Below, piece after piece: positions 1-11,375 of a DNA stretch of 64,000 nt. The first letter of the stretch is position 1. The number at the start of each line of letters is the position of its first letter. Under the pieces are notes generated by a model. That model saw nothing but the letters and a program-made list of their open reading frames with translations, searched no databases and was not told the origin of the DNA. Both the position numbers and the translations under genes were made by a program. The DNA is taken from NCBI GenBank assembly GCA_002719955.1, contig PBFW01000060.1, forward strand, positions 20,573 through 84,572, written 5' to 3'. The DNA is from Deltaproteobacteria bacterium (GTDB lineage Bacteria > Myxococcota_A > UBA9160 > UBA4427).

Positions 1-35
1 CTAACGATCGCGGTCGATGTACCCGAAGGAATCCC

Positions 36-266
36 ATGTCGAATCCGGTCTCTGCCAGTGACGCCAGCCAAGAGCGATCGCTTCTCGGCCAGGCCGAGTC
101 GGATGGGCGGCGCTGCGATTTCTGCGGCGATCGGGTCGCAGCCGTTCGCCGCGTCGCCCTGGACGTCGAATACGACCGTCTCCAGAAGGCCCATCGGGAG
201 CAATATTCGTGCGCGGATTGTTTCGAGGCCAAGGAAGAACAGCGGCTGGGGATGACCCACCGCTGA
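36..266 (+). CDS. Small zinc-ribbon-like protein, unknown function
   Basis: Encodes 76 residues with two Cys pairs (CDFC near residue 28 and CADC near residue 59) about 30 residues apart, the usual spacing of a small treble-clef or zinc-ribbon fold that binds one zinc. The segment between the pairs is charged and probably helical. The start is ATG with AAGGA placed 6 bases upstream. No catalytic motif or known family is recognised. It lies ahead of the rpsP operon, separated from it by 364 bases, so it is probably a separate unit. The coding call rests on the Cys pattern and the ribosome binding site. Confidence 0.7.
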   Translation: MSNPVSASDASQERSLLGQAESDGRRCDFCGDRVAAVRRVALDVEYDRLQKAHREQYSCADCFEAKEEQRLGMTHR

Positions 267-630
267 TGCGATCCGGCGCGGCGCCGGGGTCTCGAAGACC
301 TCGCGCGAAGCTGGTGGTACGTTTTTGGGCCGGGAGACCCTCGAAACAGCTCATCCCGCCTCTCGCCGTTGACCTGAGCAGGCGATTTCCCTAAGTTGCG
401 CGCCTGCTTAAGAGCAGGCAAGAGCCGGGGCCCCGATGTTGGGCTTGCGGTCGATGCCTGCTGATCCATGAAATCTTCCCGTCCATGCCTCAGCGCCGTC
501 GAGTGCGGCCGTAGAATCTTCACGGCAGGGAACGGGAATCAGAACCCTCCGGCCGATCTCTTTCGGTCCCTCGCGCGCGCGAGGGGCATTTCCAAAGACC
601 GGCCGAACGACGAGAGGTCGCAAAGAGCAC
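267..630 (+). promoter_or_regulatory. rpsP operon leader with promoter and alternative hairpins
   Basis: This stretch holds no convincing gene. A sigma-70-like promoter candidate is TTGACC at 369-374, a 17-base spacer, and TAAGTT at 392-397. The heptamer AGCAGGC occurs at 377-383 and 413-419, and its exact complement GCCTGCT at 402-408 and 456-462, in alternating order. Elements 402-408 and 413-419 form a perfect 7-bp hairpin with loop TAAG. The alternation would allow mutually exclusive pairing, as in attenuators. With the proposed promoter only the later elements would be transcribed, so either an upstream start or a simple hairpin is possible. Confidence 0.45.
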
Positions 631-933
631 ATGGTCAAGATTCGGTTGACACGTCTGGGATCGAAGAAACGCCCCTTCTACCGCGTGATGGCGATCGACG
701 AGCGCAAACAGCGCGACGGTCGCCCGCTCGAGTTTCTCGGCACCTACAATCCGCATCTGGATCCGCCGGCGCTGAACCTGAACCTCGACGGTATCGAGGG
801 TTGGGTCGGCAAGGGCGCGCAGCTCTCTGACACGGTGAAGAGCCTCGTCGGTCGTGTGAGACGAGAGGGCAACACGGTCCAGGTCCCGGTTGCGGGTTCC
901 GCGGCCGCGGTGGAGGCATCGACCCATGGCTGA
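631..933 (+). CDS. rpsP: 30S ribosomal protein S16
   Basis: This is a 100-residue S16, a primary assembly protein of the small ribosomal subunit that binds 16S rRNA. The family N-terminus is clear (MVKIRLTRLGSKKRPFYRV), followed by the conserved region around GTYNPH. The last 15 residues are an Ala/Val-rich tail typical of variable S16 C-termini. It is the first gene of rpsP-khpA-rimM-trmD-rplS, the standard order in many bacteria. Its stop codon overlaps the next start by 8 bases, so translation is coupled. Regulation probably lies in the 364-base leader. Confidence 0.97.
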   Translation: MVKIRLTRLGSKKRPFYRVMAIDERKQRDGRPLEFLGTYNPHLDPPALNLNLDGIEGWVGKGAQLSDTVKSLVGRVRREGNTVQVPVAGSAAAVEASTHG

Positions 934-1165
934 GCGCGGAACCGATTCGGCGGAGCTGGTGGGATTTCTCGCCAAGGCAATCGTGAGCAACCCCGACGAT
1001 GTCAACGTCATCGTCGAAGAAGGCGGGCAGCTGATCGAACTCGAGACCGCGGATGGCGATCGGGGGCGGGTGATCGGCCGTCAGGGTCGCGTCGCGAAGG
1101 CGCTTCGAGCGATCCTGAACGCGACCGCGGATGGAGCGGGGTCGCGGCTCGACATCGTAGACTGA
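926..1165 (+). CDS. khpA: KH-domain RNA-binding protein KhpA
   Basis: A 79-residue single KH domain protein with the RNA-contacting loop GRQG (IGRQGRV) in the second half. KhpA proteins bind RNA as dimers, often with KhpB, and affect ribosome maturation, cell-size control or small-RNA function. The chosen ATG overlaps the rpsP stop by 8 bases; a longer in-frame version from 890 would add an Arg/Pro-rich stretch out of character with the family. The position between rpsP and rimM is conserved in many bacteria and supports the call. Confidence 0.93.
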   Translation: MAERGTDSAELVGFLAKAIVSNPDDVNVIVEEGGQLIELETADGDRGRVIGRQGRVAKALRAILNATADGAGSRLDIVD

Positions 1166-1366
1166 TTTGCGCTTGGCGGGCCTTTCCGGGGCTGCGGATC
1201 TAGCCGGTTTCCCTGCGGTCGGAGCGGACACGAAGCTTCTTCATGCGCTGCCGCTCAGGCACCTTCGCCGGCGGCTTTCCCCGCCCGGCCCGTCATCGCT
1301 TGCGAGCCTCTCTCCGCGAGAGTGACAGGTGTGGTGCCCTTCTCCGCTCCTGGCCGGCAGGTGGCC

Positions 1367-1927
1367 ATGAATTCCCAGGACCGACCGGATATGGCCCCCA
1401 GTCGCGAGCGGATCGTTCTCGGTGAGGTGAGGGGTGCGCATGGGCTGCGGGGTGAAATCCGTGTGAGGATTGCCGGCGATTCACCGGACCATCTGCTGGC
1501 GGTGACGGGCATCTGGCTCGGCCGACGTCCCGGGGATCCCGAAGCACGACGCCATGTCGTCGTCGAGGCGGGGCTCGCGCGCAGCGGTGAGGTTCGGTTG
1601 CGGCTTCAGGGCTTCGATCAGCGCGATCAGGTCGGTCCCCTCGTCGGTCTGCTCGTGACGGTCCCAGCGGCGATCCTGCCGGAGCTGCCCGAAGGCGAGT
1701 TCTACTGGTACGAACTGATCGGCTGCCAGGTCGAATCGGAATCGGGCGAGGTGGTGGGGCGCGTCCGCGAGATCTGGGAGACCGGAGCGCACGACGTGCT
1801 GATGGTCGAGGACGAGGAGGGTGTTCGGCGTCTGTTGCCGACCGCCGCGGAACTCATGAAAGGGATCGACCTCGAAGCGCGTCGGATCGTCGTCGTCGAC
1901 CTTCCGGGCCTTCTAGAGCCGATCTAG
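1367..1927 (+). CDS. rimM: Ribosome maturation factor RimM
   Basis: RimM assists maturation of the 30S head domain and binds protein S19. The N-terminal barrel begins with the family pattern around residues 14-30 (LGEVRGAHGLRGEIRVR), and the PRC-barrel half contains FYWYELIGCQV and a LLPTAAELM-like segment. From ATG 1367 the protein is 186 residues, normal for the family. ATG 1391 (178 residues, AGGA ten bases upstream) is an equally possible start. The gap of about 200 bases after khpA is the largest inside the operon and shows no other gene. Confidence 0.94.
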   Translation: MNSQDRPDMAPSRERIVLGEVRGAHGLRGEIRVRIAGDSPDHLLAVTGIWLGRRPGDPEARRHVVVEAGLARSGEVRLRLQGFDQRDQVGPLVGLLVTVPAAILPELPEGEFYWYELIGCQVESESGEVVGRVREIWETGAHDVLMVEDEEGVRRLLPTAAELMKGIDLEARRIVVVDLPGLLEPI

Positions 1928-1955
1928 AGGCCGATCGGGCCGGAGTGAGTAGAGT

Positions 1956-2729
1956 ATGATGCTCGAGATCGACATTATCACGATCTTTCCGGAACTCTTC
2001 GGGCCCTTCCTGGAGACCGCCTTCGTGGGCATCGCTCGCCGGGCGGGATCGGTCGAGATTCGTGCCCACGACCTGCGGGAATGGACCAGCGATCGCCACC
2101 GCTCGGTCGATGACAGTCCCTACGGTGGAGGGCCCGGCATGGTGATGACGCCGGAGCCCCTGGTGGCGGCCATCGAATCGCTGGCTGGGGAAAAGGGCCC
2201 GGACCGCAGGGCTCAGGTGATCTGTCTTTCACCCCAGGGCCGTCCACTGGACCAGGAACGGCTCTCGACCCTCGCAGCCGGGCCACCGATCCTGCTGGTC
2301 TGCGGGCGTTACGAGGGAATCGACCAGCGGGTGATCGATCTGGCCGTCGACGAGGAGATCTCGGTGGGAGATTACGTCCTGTCGGGGGGGGAAATCCCGA
2401 GCATGGTCCTGATCGAGGGGCTGGTTCGGCTCCTGCCGGGGGTCCTGGGAAATCCGGACTCGATCGAAATAGAATCGTTCCGAGGGGGGGCCGTTCTCGA
2501 AGGTCCGCAGTATACTCGGCCGCCAGTTTACCGAGGCCTCTCGGTGCCAGAAATCCTCCGATCGGGCGATCACGCTGCGATCGACGATTGGCGCCGAACA
2601 CAAGCCCTAGCCAGAACACGCGATCGTCGACCCGACCTGATCAGATCTCAGGCGCGTGACGCCGAACGCGCGCATGAAAATGAAAAGCTGCGCTTGGATC
2701 ATGATGACCATGACGATGACGCGCGATGA
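1956..2729 (+). CDS. trmD: tRNA (guanine37-N1)-methyltransferase TrmD
   Basis: TrmD uses S-adenosylmethionine to methylate G37 beside the anticodon and so prevents +1 frameshifting. Family motifs are visible: the N-terminus with [16 protein letters not shown] around residues 54-64, [10 protein letters not shown] around 116-125 and [10 protein letters not shown] around 137-146, which belong to the deep-trefoil-knot SPOUT fold. Length is 257 residues, the usual size. The C-terminus ends in an unusual Asp/His-rich tail ([10 protein letters not shown]) after the normal helical domain. ATG 1959 is an alternative start three bases downstream. Confidence 0.97.
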   Translation: MMLEIDIITIFPELFGPFLETAFVGIARRAGSVEIRAHDLREWTSDRHRSVDDSPYGGGPGMVMTPEPLVAAIESLAGEKGPDRRAQVICLSPQGRPLDQERLSTLAAGPPILLVCGRYEGIDQRVIDLAVDEEISVGDYVLSGGEIPSMVLIEGLVRLLPGVLGNPDSIEIESFRGGAVLEGPQYTRPPVYRGLSVPEILRSGDHAAIDDWRRTQALARTRDRRPDLIRSQARDAERAHENEKLRLDHDDHDDDAR

Positions 2730-2785
2730 GTAGAGCCTTTTCGTCGCGGATCGACGGGGCACGAAGGAAGATAGAGGAAAGAGCG

Positions 2786-3442
2786 ATGCGAACCCTGGAC
2801 TTCGTCGAGAACGAGACCCTTCGACGTGATCTTCCCCCCTTCAAGGTCGGTGACACCGTTGCGGTTCACATGAAAGTTCGGGAGGGCGACAAGGAGCGGA
2901 TCCAGGTCTTCCAGGGGTTGGTGTTGCGGCGCAGGGGCGGGGGTGTCGGTGAGACGTTCACCGTGCGAAAGATCTCGAGCGGCGTCGGCGTCGAGCGGGT
3001 CTTCCCGGTGCAGTCGCCACTGGTCACGAAGGTGGATATCAAGTCGCGGGGTTATGTTCGTCGCGCGCGCCTCTACTATTTGCGGGATCTTTCGGGCAAG
3101 AAGGCTCGTCTTCACAGCAAGGTTCGCGATCTCTCGGGCCTGGTCTCCGACGAAGAGGCCGACGCGCTGGCGAATGCCAGCAACCTCGATGAGGCGGCAC
3201 CCGAGATCTCGGAAATCTCGGAGGCCGTGTCGGCGGATGCCGCCGATGGCAAGAAGCTGAAGGGCAAGGCGGCCAAGAAGGCCAAGGCGGCCGAGAAGGC
3301 CAAGCGCATGAAGGTGCTCAGAGCTGAAGAAGCCGAGCGCGCCACGAAGAAGGCCAAGGAAGAGGCCGAGGCGCCGGCCGCCGAAGAGGTTTCGGCTGAG
3401 GCGGCTGCGGATGAGGGCGGCGACGCCGAGACCTCGGAATAG
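2786..3442 (+). CDS. rplS: 50S ribosomal protein L19 with long charged C-terminal extension
   Basis: Residues 1-112 are a normal L19, located at the 30S-50S interface, with [37 protein letters not shown] and the conserved RRARLYYLR. After that a roughly 105-residue tail rich in Lys, Ala and Glu continues to the stop, giving 218 residues instead of the usual 115-130. ATG 2786 has GAGGAAA seven to eight bases upstream and matches the family start; an upstream in-frame start at 2726 lacks family similarity. The tail is low-complexity and probably unstructured. The reading frame is uninterrupted, so this is a real extension as far as the sequence shows. Confidence 0.95.
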   Translation: MRTLDFVENETLRRDLPPFKVGDTVAVHMKVREGDKERIQVFQGLVLRRRGGGVGETFTVRKISSGVGVERVFPVQSPLVTKVDIKSRGYVRRARLYYLRDLSGKKARLHSKVRDLSGLVSDEEADALANASNLDEAAPEISEISEAVSADAADGKKLKGKAAKKAKAAEKAKRMKVLRAEEAERATKKAKEEAEAPAAEEVSAEAAADEGGDAETSE

Positions 3443-3470
3443 CCTCGCAAGCGAGAGGCCTCGTCCGAGG
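3442..3470. terminator. Tandem hairpins between convergent rplS and yraN
   Basis: Two adjacent stem-loops lie right after the rplS stop: GCCTCG-CAAG-CGAG(A)GGC at 3442-3459 and CCTC-GTCC-GAGG at 3459-3470. They sit in the 30-base gap between two genes that face each other. There is no U-tract on either strand, so intrinsic termination is not assured. Confidence 0.35.
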
Positions 3471-3472
3471 AC

Positions 3473-3916
3473 TCAGAAAGCAGATTCCCAATGTTCGATC
3501 GACCACCGCGCCCGCTCCGGCGCGGTGTCGTCGTTTTGGGCCGCCGTTTCGCGGGCATCGCCTCTCGGCGATTCGTCGAGCAAGCAGGTGACGACATCGA
3601 AGCGAACCCGTCGGGAACGTCGTCGGATCGACGCATGTTCACCCATCCAGGCCAGGGCGCCGCGCCGCAATCGCGCCTGTTTTCGGTCGTCGACGGCCTC
3701 GGCGGCCCGGCCGTGACCGCCGAGGCCGTCGGGACCGGTTGCTCTGCGGCTCTTCACCTCGACGAAGACCAGCGTCGGACCCCGTCGTGCGATCAGGTCG
3801 ATCTCGACCCGCGCGGCACGAACGTTACGTGCGACGATGCGATACCCTCGCGCTTCGAGAAAGCGGGCAGCGCGCATTTCACCTTCGCGGCCAAGAGATT
3901 GCCGTCTTTTCGTCAT
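3473..3916 (-). CDS. yraN: YraN family (UPF0102) putative endonuclease-like protein
   Basis: A 147-residue protein of the YraN family, which has a restriction-endonuclease-like fold resembling Holliday-junction resolvases; its cellular role is not settled. Visible family features are GREGE near the N-terminus, A-ARFLE-RGYRI-ARN, the E-D acidic pair in VEIDLIARRG, and the catalytic-like VFVEVKSR. ATG 3916 gives the family-like start; an upstream ATG would add 17 residues. It runs convergent to rplS and divergent from rsmI, its common neighbour in Proteobacteria. The C-terminal 30 residues are divergent. Confidence 0.9.
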   Translation of the reverse strand: MTKRRQSLGREGEMRAARFLEARGYRIVARNVRAARVEIDLIARRGPTLVFVEVKSRRATGPDGLGGHGRAAEAVDDRKQARLRRGALAWMGEHASIRRRSRRVRFDVVTCLLDESPRGDARETAAQNDDTAPERARWSIEHWESAF

Positions 3917-4009
3917 GGGATTCGTTCCGCGAGATGCCGACCGACCCATCGAATGATCGAATCTCACACGGGGATCTCGGCTTCGGGATGACGGCGGTCA
4001 GGGTAGGGG

Positions 4010-4864
4010 ATGGGAACGCTCCATATCGTCGCGACACCGATCGGTCACCTGGAAGACGTGACCCTGCGTGCACTTCGCGTTCTCCGCGAAGCCGATTGGG
4101 TGCTCGCCGAGGACACGCGACGCACGCGTGTATTGCTGGAGCATTTCGAGATCTCCGGGAAGCCGACCTCGCTGCACGCACATAACGAGGTCGGGCGGAT
4201 CGAATCTGTTCTCGCTGCGCTCGAAGAGGGGCGATCCGTGGCGCTCGTATCCGATGCCGGAACCCCACTCGTATCGGATCCGGGAGAGCGACTCGTTGCG
4301 GCGGTGCTGCAGGCGGGTCATTGCGTCGAAGCGGTACCGGGTGCCTCCGCGCTCCTGACGGCGCTGACTGTGTCCGGGCTAGGGACGTCACAGGTGCTCT
4401 TCCTCGGGTTTTTGCCGCGCAAGACCGGTGCCCGCCGCAAGGCACTCGAGGCCCAGCGCACGCGCCCGGAAACACTCGTCCTCTTCGAGTCTCCCCGGCG
4501 TGTGGCCAAGACCCTCGGCGAGATCGCAGAGATCCTGGGAGATCGGCGCGCCTGTCTGGCTCGGGAATTGACCAAGAAACACGAAGAGGTGCTCCGCGAT
4601 GGAACGGCCGCGCTGGCCGCGTATTGTCTGGAAAATCCGCCGCGCGGTGAGTGTACGCTCGTGATTGGCGGCGCGACTGCGGAAGAGGTGGCCGATCGGT
4701 CGAGTTGGGCCGACGAGGACATCGACGATCTGATCCGGTCGGAACTCGCCACGGGTTCTTCGGTCAAGGATCTCGCGAGTCGACTCGCGAACCGAACGGG
4801 CCGCCCGAAACGATCGCTCTACGCTCGGGCCGTCGCGTTGCGAGAGGAGGGGGGCGGTTCGTGA
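4010..4864 (+). CDS. rsmI: 16S rRNA (cytidine1402-2'-O)-methyltransferase RsmI
   Basis: RsmI methylates the ribose of C1402 in the ribosomal P site using S-adenosylmethionine. The tetrapyrrole-methylase fold is recognised from LHIVATPIGHLEDVTLRAL at the N-terminus, AEDTRRTRVLL around residues 33-43, the VSDAGTPLVSDPG loop around 80-92, and VPGASALLTAL. Length of 284 residues is typical. The start ATG follows a G-rich Shine-Dalgarno (AGGGTAGGGG). Its stop overlaps the GTG start of the next gene (GTGA), implying coupled translation. Confidence 0.96.
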   Translation: MGTLHIVATPIGHLEDVTLRALRVLREADWVLAEDTRRTRVLLEHFEISGKPTSLHAHNEVGRIESVLAALEEGRSVALVSDAGTPLVSDPGERLVAAVLQAGHCVEAVPGASALLTALTVSGLGTSQVLFLGFLPRKTGARRKALEAQRTRPETLVLFESPRRVAKTLGEIAEILGDRRACLARELTKKHEEVLRDGTAALAAYCLENPPRGECTLVIGGATAEEVADRSSWADEDIDDLIRSELATGSSVKDLASRLANRTGRPKRSLYARAVALREEGGGS

Positions 4865-6540
4865 AGGGGCCTTCTTCGATGCTTGCTCGGGTCGCTCGCG
4901 TTGCGACGCTCGTGCGGACACTGCGCCCTATTCGTTGCGGGCAAGCCATCGCTCAGCTGCGACATATGCTCATCGGGCTGCCCGCTCCGCAGCGCGAAGT
5001 GGGCGCATTTCCGACCCTGGTGGTCGAAAGCGCGCAGACCGCATTTCTGCCCCCGCCCGCTCACGTGAGGGGGGACCCATCCCGGATCGAAATCCTGGCG
5101 ACCCCCTTCCCATTCGAAGAACGGGTCGATTGGAACACACGACTGCACGGGCCGCTTTTCGCCTATCACCTGCACCAGCAGGAATATCTGCGCCTCGCAT
5201 CCTTCGATCCAGCGGCCCGCTCGCTGCGCCTTCGCGACTGGATCGATTCCCACGATCAGGGCATCGGTTGGGATCCCCATCCGATTTCGCTGCGCCTCTT
5301 GTGTTGGGGGCGGCTCTTGCTGACGCCCGGAGCGCTCGGCTCTGATGCTGACCTACGCGACACCATGCTTGGGTCGATGGCCGATCAAGCGCGAACGCTG
5401 GTGCGTGGGCTCGAGATCAGGCTGCAGGCCAATCATCTGCTCTCGAACCTCATCGCCGTCGTCTGGTCGGGCCTCCTGTTGGAGGCCGAGGACGCCTCGA
5501 ACTGGCGGGCACATGCAGAGCGTCTGGTTCGGGAACTCGATGCCCAGATTCTCCCGGATGGGGGGCACGAAGAGCGCAGCCCGATGTATCACTCGCTGTT
5601 GCTCGAGAACATCCTCGATCTTCTGAACCTGTCGCTGGTCGTCGGCAGCCGGGCGCCCGATGGCCTGGTCGCAGCCCTCTCCGCGACGGCTTCGCGGATG
5701 CTTTCGGCCCTCGAAGTCATGAAGCATCCCGATGGTCGGATCGCGCTCTTTGCGGACTCGGGTTTCGATATCGCGGCGGAGCCCGCGGCGCTCCTGGACT
5801 ATGCGACTCGGCTCGGGGTGTCTGCGAGTCGGGAGGAGCGCCGCAGCGCCCTTCTCCTTCCGCAGACCGGCTATCTGCGTTTCGCTGTTGGCTCATTCGA
5901 CCTGATTGCCTCCGTTGCCGGTCCCTCTCCGGCGCACCAACCCGGTCATGCCCATTGTGACGCGCTGGCCTTCGAACTCTCCGTCGACGGAAAAAGGCTC
6001 GTGACCGATACGGGACTCTTCGAGTATCTGCCTGGGCGGCGCCGGGATCAGGCACGTGCGACAGCGAGCCATGCGACGCTCGAGATCGATGGTCGGGAAC
6101 AGGCGGAACTCTGGTCGGCACATCGCATCGGGGGACGGCCCGACGTCGCGTTGTCCGCGTGGGACGATTCGGGAAGCGCCGAGGGGACATGTCGAGGTTG
6201 GTCGCGGGGCGCTCCGCTCCATCGGCGTCTGTTCCGGGTCGACGAGCGCCGCGTCGAGATCGTCGACCGCATCGAGGGGCGTTACAGCGAAATCGTCAGC
6301 CGTTTGCCCCTCGATCCCGACTGGCAGGTCGAGTTCATCGACGGTGATCTGCGAGCGCGGATCGTCGCCGAGGACGGGCTCGAACGCGTCGTTCGGTTCG
6401 AATTAGCGCGGGATTACAGCTGGGTCATCGAGCGCGAGCCGAGTTACCCGAGTTTCGGTCGCGAAGTCGAGCGGCCCGTGTTGGTCGGCCGCGCCGGCCG
6501 GCCCGCCGAGACGACGATCCGCATTCGATTCGAGCGCTGA
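4861..6540 (+). CDS. Heparinase II/III family polysaccharide lyase-like protein
   Basis: A 559-residue protein with an (alpha/alpha) toroid N-terminal half and a C-terminal beta-sandwich typical of heparinase II/III-like lyases. Diagnostic segments are the helical region with NHLLSNLIAV, the HEERSPMYHSLLLEN motif, and GHAHCDALAFEL followed by DTGLFEY in the C-terminal part, which carry the candidate catalytic His and Tyr residues. GTG 4861 overlaps the rsmI stop and has AGGAGG ten bases upstream; ATG 4879 is an alternative. No clear cleavable signal peptide is seen, although these enzymes usually act in the periplasm. The substrate cannot be read from sequence; it may process an acidic exopolysaccharide. 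Confidence 0.88.
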   Translation: MKGPSSMLARVARVATLVRTLRPIRCGQAIAQLRHMLIGLPAPQREVGAFPTLVVESAQTAFLPPPAHVRGDPSRIEILATPFPFEERVDWNTRLHGPLFAYHLHQQEYLRLASFDPAARSLRLRDWIDSHDQGIGWDPHPISLRLLCWGRLLLTPGALGSDADLRDTMLGSMADQARTLVRGLEIRLQANHLLSNLIAVVWSGLLLEAEDASNWRAHAERLVRELDAQILPDGGHEERSPMYHSLLLENILDLLNLSLVVGSRAPDGLVAALSATASRMLSALEVMKHPDGRIALFADSGFDIAAEPAALLDYATRLGVSASREERRSALLLPQTGYLRFAVGSFDLIASVAGPSPAHQPGHAHCDALAFELSVDGKRLVTDTGLFEYLPGRRRDQARATASHATLEIDGREQAELWSAHRIGGRPDVALSAWDDSGSAEGTCRGWSRGAPLHRRLFRVDERRVEIVDRIEGRYSEIVSRLPLDPDWQVEFIDGDLRARIVAEDGLERVVRFELARDYSWVIEREPSYPSFGREVERPVLVGRAGRPAETTIRIRFER

Positions 6541-6591
6541 ACCGAATTTCGACGCGTGCTGCGTCGGGCGTAGACGGAAGATCGTGAACCC

Positions 6592-8987
<2,396 letters not shown>

Positions 8988-9851
8988 ATGGATCTGCAGT
9001 TGGGCGGGAATTCGAGCGAGGAGGAAGCGTTGCTGGCCACCGATCGTGGCGAGACGGGGCTTCTGCGCGAACTCGCAGCCGCCCGCTCACGGATCATCGA
9101 ACTCGAGGCCCGACTCGCGGGACAGGCCCGTGTACGGGCAGAACTCGTGAATCTCGTCTGTCACGAATTACGCACGCCGATCACGGTCATCTCGGGATTT
9201 TCCCGGCTGCTCCAAAACGAGGTGTCGGGAACGCTCAACTGCGAGCAGCACCGTTTCGTGCGGGAGGGATTGAAGGCCTGCCAACGGCTCGATCGCTTCG
9301 TCGGTGATCTGCTCGAAGCGCGGCCCGAAGCCGAGACGCCCTTCGCTGTCGTGGTCGAGGAGGCCGATCTGCACGAGACGATCGAGGGGCAGCTCGAATC
9401 CCTCTTGCCCCTGCTCGAGGAGCGTAACCTCAAGGTTGAAGCGAGGCTGCGATCCCGGGAGTCGATTCTCAGATTCGACGCCCGACGGATCGAGCAGGTG
9501 ATTTCGAATCTGATGACGAACGCGATCCGTTATGGACCCGCTTCAGGCGTCATTCGCCTGGAGACGCATCTGCGCGACACCGCCCTCGGCGCCACACCCC
9601 ACTCGTCGATCGAGGTTTCGGTCGAAGACGATGGTCCCGGTATTCCGGCAGCGGATCGCGAGCGGCTCTTCGCTCCCTACGTGCGGGGTGACCATGGAGA
9701 GGATGCGGTGGGGTTGGGAATAGGCCTTGCGATCAGTCGGCGTATCATCGACGCGCATGGCGGACGAATCTGGATCGAAGCGGGCGAGCTCGGTGGAGCT
9801 CGGTTCGTTTTTAGCCTGCCGCGCAGACGGCGCGCGGGCCGGGAGGATTGA
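8988..9851 (+). CDS. Soluble sensor histidine kinase
   Basis: A 287-residue kinase without membrane segments or a recognisable sensor domain. An N-terminal helical stretch, probably coiled coil, leads to the H-box (CHELRTPITVISGF, His near residue 60). Then follow the N-box (VISNLMTNAIRYGP), G1 (EDDGPGIP) and G2 (GLGIGLAISRRI) of the HATPase domain. It should autophosphorylate on His and pass phosphate to the response regulator beginning five bases after its stop. RBS is CAGGAG. Input may come through a partner protein binding the coiled coil. Confidence 0.93.
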   Translation: MDLQLGGNSSEEEALLATDRGETGLLRELAAARSRIIELEARLAGQARVRAELVNLVCHELRTPITVISGFSRLLQNEVSGTLNCEQHRFVREGLKACQRLDRFVGDLLEARPEAETPFAVVVEEADLHETIEGQLESLLPLLEERNLKVEARLRSRESILRFDARRIEQVISNLMTNAIRYGPASGVIRLETHLRDTALGATPHSSIEVSVEDDGPGIPAADRERLFAPYVRGDHGEDAVGLGIGLAISRRIIDAHGGRIWIEAGELGGARFVFSLPRRRRAGRED

Positions 9852-9855
9852 AGGG

Positions 9856-11313
9856 ATGGGATCGGCGCTGGGGGGCTTGGACCGCGTGAAACGAATGGAC
9901 GAGGAGGAGACGCCGCGCACACCGCGTGCGTTGATCGTCGATGATGCCGAGGGGATGCGGGCCTATATGGCGACGCTCTTCGAGACCCGTGGCTTCGATG
10001 TCGATACCTGTGACGATGGCGGGCGGGCGCTTTCGTTGCTCGAGAACGGGGCGGCTCCCGACCTGATCCTGCTCGACATCATGATGCCCGGGACGGGCGG
10101 TCTGGCCGCATTGGCACGCATTCGTTCGAGTTGGCCAGAAGTGCCCGTGTTGATGGTGTCGGTCGTAGGCAAGGCGAGCACGATCGTTCAGGCGATGCAG
10201 CTCGGCGCAACGGATTATCTGACCAAGCCTTTCGAAGAAGCGGAGCTCGATGCTGCACTCGATCGCCTCGGTCTTCACAGCTCGGGGCTCGCCGGATCCA
10301 GTAGCCGAGGGCGGGGGGTGACGGACCCGTCGCAGACAGTCTGGGTGAGCTCGGCGATGCGTGAGATCCGCTCGGTGATCGAGCAGATCGGCGATACCGA
10401 CGTGACCGTCCTAATCCAGGGTGAGAGTGGTGCGGGCAAAGAAATCGTCGCGCGCGAGGTCCACGCGGTCTCGAATCGCGTGAAGGGGCCCTTTGTCAAG
10501 GTGAACTGTGCGGCGCTGCCGACGGATCTTCTAGAGAGCGAGCTCTTCGGCTATGAAAAGGGCGCGTTCACCGGGGCCAATGGGCGCAAACAGGGGAAAT
10601 TCGAACTCGCGAACGGGGGCACGATCTTCCTTGATGAGATCGGCGAGATGTGTCCATTGCTTCAGGCGAAGCTGCTCCAGGTCCTGCAGGATTCGGAATT
10701 CACCCGATTGGGGGGCCACCGAGAAGTCCACGTCGACGTGCGGGTCGTCTGCGCGACGAATCGCGGACTGCTCGACATGGTCGCTGCCGGTGACTTCCGG
10801 GAGGATCTCTATTTCAGGCTCAATGTCGTGGCGATCGATATCCCGCCGCTACGGGAACGACGCGAAGAGCTTCCTCTGCTCGTCGAGACCTTCCTCGCTC
10901 GTTATGCGGTGCTCTATGAACGTCCGCATACAGGGCTCTCTCAACGCCTGATCGAGGCGATGAACGCTCACGATTTTCCCGGTAATATTCGAGAACTCGA
11001 GAACATGATCAAGCGCGTCGTTGTCCTCGAGAATGAAGATTCGGTTCTCGCCGAGCTGAGCCGGCCGCGTACAAACCGTTCGGAGCGTCGTGCGGAACTC
11101 GATGCGATGCTCGACGAGATCGAGGAAAACGCCGGAGAGCTGCCGCTGCGCGAGGTCGGTCGACTCTTTGCGCAGGAGGTCGAGCGCGAGGCGATCGAGC
11201 ACATGCTGAACCTGACCGGTTGGAATCGGAAACAGGCGGCCTCGCGTCTGGGCATCAGCTACAAGACCCTGCTTCAGAAGATCCGCACCTGTGCGGTCGA
11301 AGTCGGTGGCTGA
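9856..11313 (+). CDS. Sigma-54-dependent response regulator (REC-AAA+-Fis)
   Basis: A 485-residue NtrC-type activator. The receiver domain has the acidic pair D29/D30, phospho-acceptor D74 (LLDIMMPG) and the conserved Lys in TKPFEE. The AAA+ domain has Walker A GESGAGKE, the sigma-54 contact loop GAFTGA, Walker B IFLDEIGEM and the RLN arginine-finger region. The C-terminus is a Fis-type helix-turn-helix (NLTGWNRKQAASRLGISYK). ATG 9856 has GGAGG nine bases upstream; an earlier in-frame start would overlap the kinase gene. It is the likely partner of the preceding kinase and closely resembles the regulator at 15947. Confidence 0.95.
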   Translation: MGSALGGLDRVKRMDEEETPRTPRALIVDDAEGMRAYMATLFETRGFDVDTCDDGGRALSLLENGAAPDLILLDIMMPGTGGLAALARIRSSWPEVPVLMVSVVGKASTIVQAMQLGATDYLTKPFEEAELDAALDRLGLHSSGLAGSSSRGRGVTDPSQTVWVSSAMREIRSVIEQIGDTDVTVLIQGESGAGKEIVAREVHAVSNRVKGPFVKVNCAALPTDLLESELFGYEKGAFTGANGRKQGKFELANGGTIFLDEIGEMCPLLQAKLLQVLQDSEFTRLGGHREVHVDVRVVCATNRGLLDMVAAGDFREDLYFRLNVVAIDIPPLRERREELPLLVETFLARYAVLYERPHTGLSQRLIEAMNAHDFPGNIRELENMIKRVVVLENEDSVLAELSRPRTNRSERRAELDAMLDEIEENAGELPLREVGRLFAQEVEREAIEHMLNLTGWNRKQAASRLGISYKTLLQKIRTCAVEVGG

Positions 11314-11375
11314 GCAGGCCTCGGATTTCCGTTCGTCAGGGAAGGTTTTCGGGCATCGACGTGCCGGACAGGGGC

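Noticed and set aside
1..354. Minus-strand 117-residue frame at the left end
   Set aside because: It covers the zinc-ribbon gene in antisense and is Arg/Pro-rich, typical of shadow frames.
2384..2391. G8 run in trmD as a phase-variation tract
   Set aside because: It encodes the conserved LSGGE motif of an essential-type enzyme, so it reflects codon choice rather than switching.
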